NCBI GenBank assembly: GCA_902599445.1
Contig: CACKFK010000004.1
Span: 1 to 64,000, forward strand
Source of the DNA: an uncultured Alphaproteobacteria bacterium
Lineage (GTDB): Bacteria; Pseudomonadota; Alphaproteobacteria; Rhodobacterales; Rhodobacteraceae
Direction of reading: 5' to 3'
DNA length: 64,000 nucleotides
Shown here: positions 36,901-46,130 of the stretch, one piece after another
Numbering within the stretch: position 1 is the first letter of the stretch
Layout of the letters: each line of letters starts with the position of its first letter
Program-made: the position numbers and the translations under genes
Notes under the pieces: generated by a model
Told to the model about the DNA's origin: nothing
Seen by the model: the letters and a program-made list of their open reading frames with translations, nothing else
Databases searched by the model: none

Positions 36901-39900
36901 TCCTTTTTCATGATAATATCCTCCCTCGAATGCTCCAATTGCTCCTAGAACTCCATCATCATACCCCCACCATCTTTCCCACTTATGACCATCTGGTCCA
37001 CTAGAGTTCTTGCTGAGATCTGGTGCATTAGGTTCATCACCTACGTAAGTTTCTCCATCCCCTATCCCATTTTGGACTGCAAGTTCCTTCCAAATATATT
37101 GGTCGCCAAGTCCTCCAATAGAGTGTCCAAATTCGTGAGCAAATGTATCTCCCATCCCAGGCTGACCACTTTGAGTAACAGTAGGTTTTCCCATATATCC
37201 ACTTGCTGTACCTCCACCCAATTTAGTATTGACCAAAATTACAACTTGATCCGCTGTAAACCCAGTACCGCTCAATCCACTTGCTAGGATAGCTTTTGCC
37301 GCCACTGCATTATCAGTCGGGTTGTCATAGATCCCAACTTCCTTCCTCTGAATATTTAATGCTGTATCCACATAAGTATTTTCGTGTGGAATATCTACAC
37401 CACTTTCATTTGACACAACTTGTATGACATGAAAATTAAAATAATTTTTATAAGTTTTGAAAGGTTCTAGTTCCGTTCCTGCAAACAATTCAGATGTGAG
37501 GTTATAAAGATGCTGGGGCTGGGTATAATTAAGCTCATTAGCAGTGTACCCATCACCAAGGATAACCACGTCAATTCTATTATCTTTATTTCCATCCCCA
37601 ACAATTGTAGTGAACGTACTATTTATAGCTTCCAAACTGTTGAAACTATTCAAGTACTTATTATTGAGATCAGAAGCGGTAATGGTTTTATTGATGGAAA
37701 CAACATTGCTGGTGGTCGCATTAGAAGTCACAAGAGAACCGCTGGGTGTGAGGGTTAGTGTATTTAGATGATTAATGTCGTACTCATTCCCGTTTTTATC
37801 TTTGAGCTTACCTTCGATGTATTGATAATCACTTTTGAGTTTTAATTCTCCATTCACATATTCGAAAAAGGTATCTGAAGAAAGCGTTGCTTCCTTAAAA
37901 TAATTGGTTGCATTGGGCGTAACTGTAGCAATGGCCTCACCATAATGACCAGTAAAAAAGGCCTTGGGATCAACCGTAAGAGTCTCATTTAGATCAAAGA
38001 TACTCGTTGTGAATGTTTTTTGAGAGGTAGTGGGTGCATTCTCTGGCGTGGTCACACTTCCATTTATTGCAAGTTTAACATGAGCCAACTGCTTAATGTC
38101 ATGAGAACTACCCGAATTATGCTTGATAACGGAACCGTCATAGCTATAGGTGTTTTTGAGTTTCAGTTTATTACCGACAATCTCAAAGTAATCATGAGTG
38201 TTTTGATAACCTAAGATAATATCAGTGAGTTGCACGGAGTTAGTTGATAGTAAGGCAACAGTCCCACCAAACTCATTGAGTGTTAAAGACACTGGGGAGA
38301 CAGTAATGGTTTCGTCAAGATTAACAATACTCGTTGTAATGGTTCCTGTGGTGACCTTATCATTGCTCTCAGTTAAGGTTATGCCAATACTGTTATTCCA
38401 GGAAATGGGATTGGACGGATTCCATGAACCCGAACTACCATCAAATACCTTGCCACTTTCGTAATCTAAGACAAAGCCATCAGTTAGCTTTAATTCATTA
38501 CCACTAATGGTGAGGTAACTTTCTGAATTGGTCAGTGAAAAAGTTCCCGTTTTATCTCCTGCAGATAGGGTTCCTATTTTTACCCCAGGCAAAGCCTCAA
38601 GAATTGCCGTATTACTAATCTTAATAGTAGGTTCATTACCTGCTACATCAGTATTTCCTGTTTTAAAGAAGTTATTAGTGAGATCAGTAACAGTGATAAG
38701 GGTATCACCTTTTGTTGCTGAAACACTTTCCGTAGTTAATCCACCTCTGACACTAATGCGAACATCTGCATCTAGAATAGTGAGTTTTCCAAGCATACCG
38801 GCATGGGAAGAACACTGATACCATAGGGTGTCTGGAGCATCGAGTGGAACTGTGAATACTAAACTATCTCCATCATTGGAACTCCCGCTGCTTCCATTTC
38901 GAACAACGCCTGTTGTATATTCGTCATTAGTTCCGCTTGTTGAAGAGGTGGATTTTAAATAAAAGGGATGACCGCTTCCTGACATTTCAAATGTATAAGT
39001 TTTGCCACGAAAGAGCGTCAGGGTTGGGTCATTTGCGCCATCTATTTTATAATCTGAAGTTGAGGAATCACTCTTATTCACGGCAAAAGTTTTACCACCA
39101 GCCAAGTCAGCCAAGGCAGTAGTGTTTCCATCCGTATCGATAAAGGATGTCCCATCAAATTTATAATTGTCTCTAAGCTTAAGTTGGTTACCTTTGTTCA
39201 CATATTTGTGAATAGTACCGTTAGCATCAACAACATAACGATTGCCACCACCGGTTATTTCGCTGATAAAATTCCCATCTCTATCTTCTATTTTATAAAT
39301 ACCGTTATCAAGTAAATACCAATTCCAACCGTTCCATAGGTTGGTTGGATCCCCCCAACTGCCATCCTCTCCAAGTAACCTATATTGTAGATTCCCATCA
39401 GATCCATAGTTACTTATGATCTCGGCCTTCCACCAAGATCCCATAGGAGGTCCTTTTGTAAGGGAAATATCATTTCCAACTTGAAAAGTTTGTTCATACT
39501 CTTCAGATTGTTCAAAAAATGTATGTTGTTTTACAATGATGCGGGAAAAATCATTCCAATTAGAATTAATTGTACCAATGGTAGCCCCAAAGACATTTTT
39601 ATAGATAGTCTGAGGAGTAACAGAAACTGTTTCATCAACATTTGTTATACCGAGGCTGATAGAGTTTTCGATTGCAGCCGAACCATCACTAGGGGTGAGC
39701 CTAATAGAAAGATTACTATTTCCCCAAGTCCAGGCCCAGGAACCATTATAGGTATCTGCAACCATACCATAAAGCTCATGATCGAACATGTAACCTTCTT
39801 TGATGTAAAGATCATTCCCCTTGATTTCAAAATAGTTTTTCCAATTAGAAGTCGTGGCATCCAAAGAGTAAGTACCGGTAAGGTTCCCACAGGATAAAGT

Positions 39901-41352
39901 ACCAATCTTAACTCCAGGCTGACCCTCCTTTACCGATACCGTGCTCAACTTAATCGTATTGGTCACAGGCTGGGATGCATTATCAATGAGGTGTTTAACA
40001 CTTTTTACTGTATCCCCATTAAAATTATTGGACTGGAAATTAATGGTAATATTGGCATTCCAACTGCCGTCGCCCCAAGAACCGGTAGTATTGTTTAAAA
40101 CCTTACCTGTTTCATGATCTAGTAGGTATCCATCGGTCAAATATAGTTCATCGTTGATTATGGTGAGTGCATTATTAGAGTTTGGTAGGGAAAATGTACC
40201 GGTTTTGTCTACAGCGGATAAAGTTCCAATCTTAACACCTGAAATTGATTCCAGGATTTCAGTATTGCTTATAGAAATGATTGGTTGGTTAGCTTTTTCA
40301 TCAACATTGCCACTATTAAAAAATTTGGTGGTTAAGTCATTTACACTAATGACAGTATCGCCATGATTGGAATCCTTACTAGGTATTGTTTGCCCACCAA
40401 GGACATTGAGGCGAACATCTGCATCTAGAATAGTGAGTTTTCCAAGCATACTGTCATGGGTGGAACACTGATACCATAGGGTGTCTGGGGCATCGAGTGG
40501 AACTGTGAATACTAAACTATCTCCATCATTGGAACTCCCGCTGCTTCCATTTCGAACAACGCCTGTTTTATATTCGTCATTAGTTCCATTTGTTGAAGAG
40601 GTGGATTTTAAATAAAAAGGATGACCGCTTCCTGACATATCAAATGTATAGGTTTTGCCACGAAAGAGCGTCAGGGTTGGGTCATCTGCGCCATCTATTT
40701 TGAAATCTGAAGTTGAGGAAGCACTCTTATCCACGACAAAAGTTTTACCACCAGCCAAGTCAGCCAAGGCAGTAGTGTTACCATCCGTATCGATAAAGGA
40801 TGTCCCGTTAAAATAATAGGTGTCCTTTAATTTAAGTTTTTTCCCAGAAGGATCGATTTCGAAAAATGTGTGAGAATTATGATAGCCCATCGTTAGCTGG
40901 GAGAAAAAATTCCAGTCAGCAGAAAGGTCTGCAATTGAAGCTCCATATACATCTTTATAAACTTTATGAGGGGTTACAGTGACCTTTTCGTTAACGTCCG
41001 TTATAGCAATCTTTATTTCATTTTGAACAACAGTGCCGCTGTCTGAAGTGAATTTAATATTTAATGAATTACCTAATGCCCACCAGGTGCTAAAATAATC
41101 ACCTTTTTGTACCCAACCCCCTTCATAATCAAACATCCAGCCTTCAGCAAAGTAGAGATCATTTCCTTTGATAACAAATCCTATTGGGCTTCCATTATTC
41201 TTCCAAGTTGCATCTGTAATTTCATAAGTTCCACTTAATCCTCCACAAGAAAGGGTTCCTATTTTACTACCTATTTGACCCTCGAAAAAACTTGAGGTGC
41301 TCAATGAAATGGGTTTAGTCAAACGACAAATTCCTTTCGGTAAGTTATGCAT
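33991..41352 (-). CDS. Giant RTX protein with M64-type metallopeptidase and cupredoxin-like domains
   Basis: About 2,453 residues (ATG 41352; in-frame TTG 41364). Repeated cadherin-like/Ig-like modules (ITNVNETVTVTPQ, VKEGQPGVKIGTLSCG) run through the chain. Two cupredoxin-like domains (about 218–314 and 769–865) contain GHPFYLKS and YQCSTHDSMLG or YQCSSHAGMLG, i.e. His, Cys, His and Met as in type-1 copper sites. A peptidase domain at about 1250–1450 has VVILGDGYTANE and HEFGHSIGGLGDQY (H1406, H1410), as in M64 IgA-type peptidases. Calcium-binding RTX nonapeptides (GGAGDDVI, GGDGDDVLFGGAGIDNLTGG) fill about 2168–2395. No signal peptide; likely type I secretion, whose genes are not here. Confidence 0.88.
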   Translation of the reverse strand: MHNLPKGICRLTKPISLSTSSFFEGQIGSKIGTLSCGGLSGTYEITDATWKNNGSPIGFVIKGNDLYFAEGWMFDYEGGWVQKGDYFSTWWALGNSLNIKFTSDSGTVVQNEIKIAITDVNEKVTVTPHKVYKDVYGASIADLSADWNFFSQLTMGYHNSHTFFEIDPSGKKLKLKDTYYFNGTSFIDTDGNTTALADLAGGKTFVVDKSASSTSDFKIDGADDPTLTLFRGKTYTFDMSGSGHPFYLKSTSSTNGTNDEYKTGVVRNGSSGSSNDGDSLVFTVPLDAPDTLWYQCSTHDSMLGKLTILDADVRLNVLGGQTIPSKDSNHGDTVISVNDLTTKFFNSGNVDEKANQPIISISNTEILESISGVKIGTLSAVDKTGTFSLPNSNNALTIINDELYLTDGYLLDHETGKVLNNTTGSWGDGSWNANITINFQSNNFNGDTVKSVKHLIDNASQPVTNTIKLSTVSVKEGQPGVKIGTLSCGNLTGTYSLDATTSNWKNYFEIKGNDLYIKEGYMFDHELYGMVADTYNGSWAWTWGNSNLSIRLTPSDGSAAIENSISLGITNVDETVSVTPQTIYKNVFGATIGTINSNWNDFSRIIVKQHTFFEQSEEYEQTFQVGNDISLTKGPPMGSWWKAEIISNYGSDGNLQYRLLGEDGSWGDPTNLWNGWNWYLLDNGIYKIEDRDGNFISEITGGGNRYVVDANGTIHKYVNKGNQLKLRDNYKFDGTSFIDTDGNTTALADLAGGKTFAVNKSDSSTSDYKIDGANDPTLTLFRGKTYTFEMSGSGHPFYLKSTSSTSGTNDEYTTGVVRNGSSGSSNDGDSLVFTVPLDAPDTLWYQCSSHAGMLGKLTILDADVRISVRGGLTTESVSATKGDTLITVTDLTNNFFKTGNTDVAGNEPTIKISNTAILEALPGVKIGTLSAGDKTGTFSLTNSESYLTISGNELKLTDGFVLDYESGKVFDGSSGSWNPSNPISWNNSIGITLTESNDKVTTGTITTSIVNLDETITVSPVSLTLNEFGGTVALLSTNSVQLTDIILGYQNTHDYFEIVGNKLKLKNTYSYDGSVIKHNSGSSHDIKQLAHVKLAINGSVTTPENAPTTSQKTFTTSIFDLNETLTVDPKAFFTGHYGEAIATVTPNATNYFKEATLSSDTFFEYVNGELKLKSDYQYIEGKLKDKNGNEYDINHLNTLTLTPSGSLVTSNATTSNVVSINKTITASDLNNKYLNSFNSLEAINSTFTTIVGDGNKDNRIDVVILGDGYTANELNYTQPQHLYNLTSELFAGTELEPFKTYKNYFNFHVIQVVSNESGVDIPHENTYVDTALNIQRKEVGIYDNPTDNAVAAKAILASGLSGTGFTADQVVILVNTKLGGGTASGYMGKPTVTQSGQPGMGDTFAHEFGHSIGGLGDQYIWKELAVQNGIGDGETYVGDEPNAPDLSKNSSGPDGHKWERWWGYDDGVLGAIGAFEGGYYHEKGVYTPTPGSLMGSAGNVQNSNQFDAIGKEAMVLGFYNYVKPLDDYSAKDYSKKIGISDTTVLEAVSGALLGDLSVGDIEGTFSLANPIDYLTIANNQLRLAENYFIDQESSKVFTYKNNTWVSSDWNNNITVNFNPTGKEYQLSETFTFTVKDLNETITLGYAPLSNNAGAHVANLSTNSVHLTETNLGYAKTHDYFEVVNNTLKLKAGYSFDGSVIKDSNNQSIQLSSVDAITLGTPTSASSTSGNGNTSITAADLMTNFSNSSNANTIKLSASSVKEGQAGIKIGTLSCGNLSGTFSLTGWTDQFEIKGNDLYLNQAWMFDHESYSVNTDTLNWGYYWGWNDNALKIKFTSDGDGSVVQNTVGISITNVTETVTVTPQTVFTKVYGATIGAISADWNTFSHAVMGYTNNHTYFELSEEFDKTIPKGTTTGLTKSLYGSSNYSTTFINNYGSDLKLKWINRDGEIQSPSTIWQGTNSGWNLGDKDIFRIEDASGNLISEIFGGGHRYVIGSDGTIHKYVNRGNQLKLKDKYYFDGTSIKDGSGNSTAVADLGDIKINVRGGLTWSDSTNKGDTIITTSTLASSFFNSGNISDGDPIVNPTSLILDAVDESLLTFEWKKDGSTISGQTSSKLDVSNAISSDGTYKITAIAKDDTALVKLDKSSMTQTVEWVIKIDSADATGQTYGTEGNDVISTGSKNDILILGAGNDQVTSGSGNDIITVGSGADVTDAGGNNDTINLYPDSIWTSKNEAWNINSSKIIFNKIPIKGKNQFHDVINGNTGSDTLNLTKDCDAFFLHDAFGDFNSSLSVSNDAYGKKNTDRLISIETINGGAGDDVIDLTSPNTSITDAMVLNGEAGDDVIWASSGADDLNGGDGDDVLFGGAGIDNLTGGAGADTFEFENASGNDVIKDYNLSQGDKLKFYLQSGDPNSIALASSNTVTWGSLSLTFEGANFTSLSDLSAEFITVETVA
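38758..39153. repeat. 396-bp internal direct repeat, copy 2 (cupredoxin-like module)
   Basis: About 95% identical, without gaps, to 40411–40806; I count about 18 mismatches by eye. It encodes the second cupredoxin-like domain plus the junction LADLAGGKTF. Such high nucleotide identity within one gene indicates recent duplication or gene conversion. Confidence 0.85.
40411..40806. repeat. 396-bp internal direct repeat, copy 1 (cupredoxin-like module)
   Basis: Partner of 38758–39153. It encodes the first cupredoxin-like domain of the RTX protein. The copies differ at the Cys–His–Met loop (STHDSMLG here, SSHAGMLG in the other), keeping the presumed copper ligands. Confidence 0.85.
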
Positions 41353-41632
41353 CAAAATGAACAAGCTAAGAGCAGCTATATTCTAATATGATTGTGCCTT
41401 ACACTAAATCAAGAATCAAGCAACCTAAAAAGCCAAACCATCAATATGGCTCTAAAAAAAGAAAAAAGTTTCCATAAGAATTATCAACAAATATTTGAAA
41501 CGTATTCCCGTTGCTAAAGAAATCTTTTTTATTTTTTATAGTGAGAGATAAGAAAAATATGCAGCGCTGAAATTATTTCTGTAGCTACCAGTCTATTTAT
41601 ATAGCGTCCGTAATCATTAGTGATTAAATTTT

Positions 41633-42604
41633 TTATCCAAATTGGCTCAAGCGATACTTAATTATTGACTTAGCTTCCGCCATGGTCCTCTCAACAAGTT
41701 CTTTAACGCTCGGTATGTCTCTTATTAAACCAGCGACCATTCCACAGGACCAGGCACCAGTATCGGCTTCTCCATCAATCATAACTTTTGGATATACCCC
41801 AACCACCTCTTTTTGAATGTCTTCAAATGACAGACTACTGCCTTTTTCTTTCTCAATTGCCAAAACATGATTAACAGCTGGGTTTTTTAGTACTCTCTCA
41901 GTATTTCTTAAATTTCTCATAATAAGCGCAGTATCCAATTCAGTCGCTTTTAATATAGCATCTTTCACATTTTGGTGAGCTGGGGACTCTTTAGTCATCA
42001 TCATTCTTGTACCCATATTGATTCCGTCTGCTCCTAAAGACAGTGCAGCTATTAGAGATCTGCCATCAGCCATGCCACCAGATGCTATTATAGGAATTTG
42101 TAACTCTTCGGCAGCTCTTGGAATCAAAATCATATTCGGAATATCATCCTCCCCTGGGTGTCCACCACATTCAAAACCATCAATTGATATTGCATCCAAG
42201 CCAATTTTCTGGGCCTTTAATGCATGTCTAACTGAAGTACATTTATGTATAATTTTTATCTTTGCATCTTTTAACTGAGGTACATATTTCTCTGGATTTC
42301 TTCCAGCTGTTTCCACAATTTTTATCCCATTATCAATTATAGCTTCAATGTATCTAGGATAGTCGGGTGAAGCTAAACTTGGTAAGAAAGTTAAATTTAC
42401 GGCAATTGGTTTTTTTGTAAGCTTTTTGCATTTGGCTATTTCCTCATTCAACTTATCAGGACTAGGTTGGGTTAGCGCCGTAATAGTCCCTAACCCTCCT
42501 GCTTCAGAAACTGCCGCAGCTAATTCAGCAAAACCTACATAATGCATTCCACCTTGAATGATTGGATACTGTATATTGAGAAGTTCTGTGATTCTTGTTT
42601 TCAT
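41633..42604 (-). CDS. Nitronate monooxygenase family flavoprotein
   Basis: 323 residues, FMN-binding TIM barrel of the 2-nitropropane dioxygenase/nitronate monooxygenase family: NIQYPIIQGGMHYVG at the start, GFECGGHPGEDD with the family His, PIIASGGMADGRSLIAALSLGADGINMGTRMM for phosphate binding. Oxidises alkyl nitronates in characterised members; some relatives act in enoyl or propionate-3-nitronate detoxification. ATG 42604. Stands alone, divergent from the GST gene. Confidence 0.9.
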   Translation of the reverse strand: MKTRITELLNIQYPIIQGGMHYVGFAELAAAVSEAGGLGTITALTQPSPDKLNEEIAKCKKLTKKPIAVNLTFLPSLASPDYPRYIEAIIDNGIKIVETAGRNPEKYVPQLKDAKIKIIHKCTSVRHALKAQKIGLDAISIDGFECGGHPGEDDIPNMILIPRAAEELQIPIIASGGMADGRSLIAALSLGADGINMGTRMMMTKESPAHQNVKDAILKATELDTALIMRNLRNTERVLKNPAVNHVLAIEKEKGSSLSFEDIQKEVVGVYPKVMIDGEADTGAWSCGMVAGLIRDIPSVKELVERTMAEAKSIIKYRLSQFG

Positions 42605-42697
42605 TGTTCAATCTTTGCAATATTTAGAAAAAGTTATAAAACGATTGGCACATAATAGTCAGATCAAAATTCTTAAGTCAAAGGTGTCGTAGCGTCC

Positions 42698-43339
42698 ATG
42701 GAAATGAAAGAGTTAGATCATCCAATTTTGTATTCCTTCAGGAGATGCCCATATGCAATGCGTGCGCGCCTCAGTCTACTAGTATCTAATCAAAGAGTTG
42801 AAATAAGAGAGGTTTACTTAAGAGAAAAACCACAAGAATTCCTAAAATCTTCTAAATCAGCTACAGTACCTTGTTTGGTAACAAACCAAGAGAACATCGA
42901 TGAAAGTCTGGACATTATGATTTGGGCTTTGAAGCTAAATGATCCATACCAATGGTTAAAAATGCCAAAGCTAGGGTATGACTTTATCAGTCAGAATGAT
43001 GGACCCTTTAAATTGGCTCTGGATAGAACAAAGTATCACTCGAGATACCCAAACGAAGATCCTATTAAGAATAGAGAGATTGCTTCTGAATTTATTAGTG
43101 AATTAGAGAAAAAAATGGCTGGAAGTTTCTTGTTTGGGGATCAACCCTCTTTAGCAGACATGGCTATACTCCCTTTTGTAAGGCAATTTGCCTTTATTGA
43201 TAAATTATGGTTTGATCATCAATCTTGGCCAAAAGTGGTAGCTTGGCTAAATGATTTTCTTAGTTCCGAACTTTTTCTCAATATCCAAAAAAAATATGAT
43301 CGTTGGTTGCCTGAATCAAAGACCATTTTCTTTCCTTAA
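42698..43339 (+). CDS. Glutathione S-transferase-like protein (Cys-type)
   Basis: 213 residues. N-terminal thioredoxin-fold domain with YSFRRCPYAMRARL (C17 as likely catalytic Cys), cis-Pro ATVPCLV and the glutathione-binding DESLDI. C-terminal helical domain with SLADMAILPFVRQFAF. Cys-type GSTs act as thiol transferases/dehydroascorbate-type reductases rather than conjugating enzymes. Single gene; the start at 42698 (or ATG 42704) has no strong ribosome site. Confidence 0.87.
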   Translation: MEMKELDHPILYSFRRCPYAMRARLSLLVSNQRVEIREVYLREKPQEFLKSSKSATVPCLVTNQENIDESLDIMIWALKLNDPYQWLKMPKLGYDFISQNDGPFKLALDRTKYHSRYPNEDPIKNREIASEFISELEKKMAGSFLFGDQPSLADMAILPFVRQFAFIDKLWFDHQSWPKVVAWLNDFLSSELFLNIQKKYDRWLPESKTIFFP

Positions 43340-43431
43340 TATTATTAATATTAATCAACAAAAATAATGATAAAAATGTAATCCCGAAATCATAGCAAGG
43401 TCTGTAACGATTTGGATGGTTTATGAATGGC

Positions 43432-44481
43432 CTAGCGGAGGTCTTGCCTATAAATCAAAAAGGGCACGAGAAAACTTAAGAAAAATATTCGGGCTATATG
43501 ATGAATTGCAATATAAGTTGGATCAGCTTGAACTAATGCGCCCATAGCTACCATTGCTTCCAGACCTCCAGGAGCGAATGCTATTATAGTGTCAACAAAA
43601 TTCAAGCCTGTGGCCTTATGGGTGATATAAGCAAAGAGAAAAACAAAGAATGCACCAACAAGGGTTTGCAAGACACCACCAAAGAAGGAGGAACGTAGCT
43701 GGAAAATATTGACGGACACGAACCTAGTCCCTATCAATGTTCCTAAAATTATAAACGCTGTTGTAGAAAAGACAGTGGAGACTTCTCCGGATGTCAAGCC
43801 ACTTCCGTTACTGATTGTTGAACAAAACATTCCTGCAATTAAAAAAGGGGCAGGTATTTTTGTTTTTCCGATCAGAAATCCACAAAAAACAGAAACAACT
43901 ATGAGGATAAACATTTCAAAAAGGGATAACAGCACGCTTGTATGTACAATGAGATTTAGATTAGCATCTTCCTTCATCAGCGTTACTACCAAAGGGGTCA
44001 ACAAGACAAGAATAAGGACTCTTGTATTTTGAATTACGGTTATTTTTGCTGTTTCCCTTTTAAGATCACTACTGATGCTTAATACGAAGCTCAAGTGGCC
44101 AGGGGAAGAAGCTAAGATTGAAGATTCTCTATCCATCGAGAGTAAATTAACTAAAATATATCTCCCAAGAATGGTTATTAGAACAACCGAAGTTAGCATG
44201 CAAATTATGCTAAATGGCCACTTGGATGCTTGAATAAGAGTTTCAGGAGTCACGTTTGATCCAATGGTTAAACCAATAACCACAAAGCTAAAATTTTTTA
44301 TTGCTTCAGGAACAATGAATTTCAATCCTAACAAGGCAGCTAAGGAGCAAACAGTCGTTGGTCCAGTTAAGAAGGGGGCTGGCGCACTTATGGACCAGGC
44401 TAGTATAGCTCCAAGAGGACCAAGCCAGAGGGAATGGAAGATCTTGGCAAAAGACAATTTTCTTAATGACTCAATTTTCAA
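43432..44481 (-). CDS. AbrB family membrane protein
   Basis: 349 residues, nearly all hydrophobic, two repeats of about five helices, with LGPLGAILAWSISAPAPFLTGPT and ILGTLIGTRFV. The second half has FAPGGLEAMVAMGAL, the duplicated AbrB motif (PGGLEAM). Despite the name these are membrane proteins of unknown transport role. The 4-bp overlap with the DUF4387 gene makes it the last member of the six-gene tctC–tctB–tctA–atuA-like operon, so it probably handles the same substrate or product. Confidence 0.88.
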   Translation of the reverse strand: MKIESLRKLSFAKIFHSLWLGPLGAILAWSISAPAPFLTGPTTVCSLAALLGLKFIVPEAIKNFSFVVIGLTIGSNVTPETLIQASKWPFSIICMLTSVVLITILGRYILVNLLSMDRESSILASSPGHLSFVLSISSDLKRETAKITVIQNTRVLILVLLTPLVVTLMKEDANLNLIVHTSVLLSLFEMFILIVVSVFCGFLIGKTKIPAPFLIAGMFCSTISNGSGLTSGEVSTVFSTTAFIILGTLIGTRFVSVNIFQLRSSFFGGVLQTLVGAFFVFLFAYITHKATGLNFVDTIIAFAPGGLEAMVAMGALVQADPTYIAIHHIARIFFLSFLVPFLIYRQDLR

Positions 44482-44780
44482 CGAATTGATAATTCCTCAA
44501 TAATGATGCTGTAAGATGCACCGTGTAAATCTCTATCAAGGGAAGATCCTTGAGTTTCAGGCCTGGGCAGAGTTATTTTAACGATTTGAAGTTTGGGAAT
44601 AAAAAAAATTTTGATTCTGTCCTGTGATACTTTGTATAAATTCGAAATTTTTTTAAGAGTTAGAATTTCTATGATTTTCTGGTACCCTTCTTTATCAAAA
44701 CAGAAAATATCTATGGTAAGAGTAAAAGGTCCAGCATTTTTACTTCTTATTTTTTTTGTAATATCGCCTAACGTTTTCAT
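44478..44780 (-). CDS. DUF4387 protein
   Basis: 100 residues matching DUF4387: LGDITKKIRSKNAGPFTLTID, a central YKVSQDRIKIFFIP and IVKITLPRPETQGSSLDRDLHGAS. DUF4387 is usually encoded directly after an AtuA/DUF1446 protein, as here (the AtuA-like stop and this ATG are adjacent), and the two may form one enzyme. Biochemical role unknown. Confidence 0.85.
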   Translation of the reverse strand: MKTLGDITKKIRSKNAGPFTLTIDIFCFDKEGYQKIIEILTLKKISNLYKVSQDRIKIFFIPKLQIVKITLPRPETQGSSLDRDLHGASYSIIIEELSIR

Positions 44781-46130
44781 TCAATATTCTTCTAAATGAA
44801 ATATGTCCATGGGATCCTTTAACTCGATAGTATGGTTGAGGCAAAACTCATATTTAGGACCGACATTGAATGAGGGAGGAGAAAACGGAAAGGCGAATGT
44901 TGGAAGCTCTCCTTCTTCAAAAATTGAGTGATGCAAAAACAAAGGGTTAAGAATTTTTGCAATTTCTTCTGCATCATTCTGGTGGTCAGCAGTAACAATA
45001 CCCAAAACACCAATTTCAAAAGGAATATTTTTATTAGTTTCTAAGCTACCTAGTGTTGCATTTTTTCCAATTAGTCTTGTTTGGATTTCGTATTTTGTCT
45101 CATCTAAACCCAGGGTTTGAGAGATCAAAGCAGTAGCTTTTTCCAGAATTTGGTTTATCCAGGAGTCTATGTTTTCAACGTATTTTTTGTCCCTTATCAA
45201 AACAATGGAAATATTTTGAAAGCCCGCGATGTGGGCGCCCTCTAATTTGATGGTATAATTCAGGTCTTCTACCCATCTGGAGCCTTTGACATACACGGAA
45301 CGTTCGGTTTTCTTTTCATAAGAAGCATCTTTGACGTCTAAAAGACCACCAGGTTCTCTCAAAAGAAATGGGTCTGCATTTTCATACACCATATGAGCTG
45401 CAACTGAATCAGGAGTGGCTTGCGAATTCTTTTCCATAGGTTCCACAAGGAACCCTGTTTTTTCGAAAGAAAGCAAAACTACTCCTGTTTTGGGTTTAGT
45501 AGTGCAGAATGCTCCACATTCGCCAATTTTACCTCCATGCCAAGCTATGCCTTTTTCAACTCCTTTTAGAATAGGGTAGCTGGCTATCAGAGAAGCATCA
45601 GTGGATCGACCAGCTATTATTATATCCGCCCCCGTATCGATGGCGGATGTGATTTGTTCAACTCCTGCCAACCCAACGATGTTTGTACAACTATCAATTA
45701 ATTCCTCAGAAATAGGTGGAGCAAATGGAAGGGATCTTATTTTGCCTTTTTTAAAAGCATCTCCAACCCTTGTTTTAGATTGAGAACATTTTAAAACAGC
45801 TATTTTGGGTTTTTGTCCGAGTTCCTTTGCCAGCTCTTGTGTTATTTTAAGAAACCAATCAACTGACGCATTTGTACCGCATGTTCCAGCGCTACCAATC
45901 AATAATGGAATTTTTAGTGAGTCTCTTGCTTCCATTAATGCTTTCCATTCGGACTTGGTCGTCGCTCTGGAATATTTTGAAACTCCTTGGCCCAGGTAAG
46001 CAGGTCCGGAGTCCGTAGAACCGCCATCAATTGCTATAATGTCAGGACTTTCCTTCAAACCCTCTTTTAAAGCTTCCTTGCTATAAGTTATCCCCAAAGC
46101 TCCAGAAGGGATAAGTACTTTAGCTATCAT
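44781..46130 (-). CDS. AtuA-like protein (DUF1446)
   Basis: 449 residues of the DUF1446/AtuA family: IPSGALGITYSKEALKEGL, IDGGSTDSGPAYLGQG, LLIGSAGTCGTNASVDWFL, GADIIIAGRSTDASLI, and HMVYENADPFLLREPGG. AtuA belongs to acyclic-terpene (citronellol/geraniol) utilisation in Pseudomonas, but most members have no assayed reaction. It overlaps tctA by 11 bp and abuts DUF4387, implying it acts on the acid imported by the TctABC system. Confidence 0.9.
   Translation of the reverse strand: MIAKVLIPSGALGITYSKEALKEGLKESPDIIAIDGGSTDSGPAYLGQGVSKYSRATTKSEWKALMEARDSLKIPLLIGSAGTCGTNASVDWFLKITQELAKELGQKPKIAVLKCSQSKTRVGDAFKKGKIRSLPFAPPISEELIDSCTNIVGLAGVEQITSAIDTGADIIIAGRSTDASLIASYPILKGVEKGIAWHGGKIGECGAFCTTKPKTGVVLLSFEKTGFLVEPMEKNSQATPDSVAAHMVYENADPFLLREPGGLLDVKDASYEKKTERSVYVKGSRWVEDLNYTIKLEGAHIAGFQNISIVLIRDKKYVENIDSWINQILEKATALISQTLGLDETKYEIQTRLIGKNATLGSLETNKNIPFEIGVLGIVTADHQNDAEEIAKILNPLFLHHSIFEEGELPTFAFPFSPPSFNVGPKYEFCLNHTIELKDPMDIFHLEEY

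Noticed and set aside
36750-40366. Several plus-strand open frames across the RTX gene
   Set aside because: Opposite-strand shadows caused by repetitive composition; the minus frame is continuous with clear domains.
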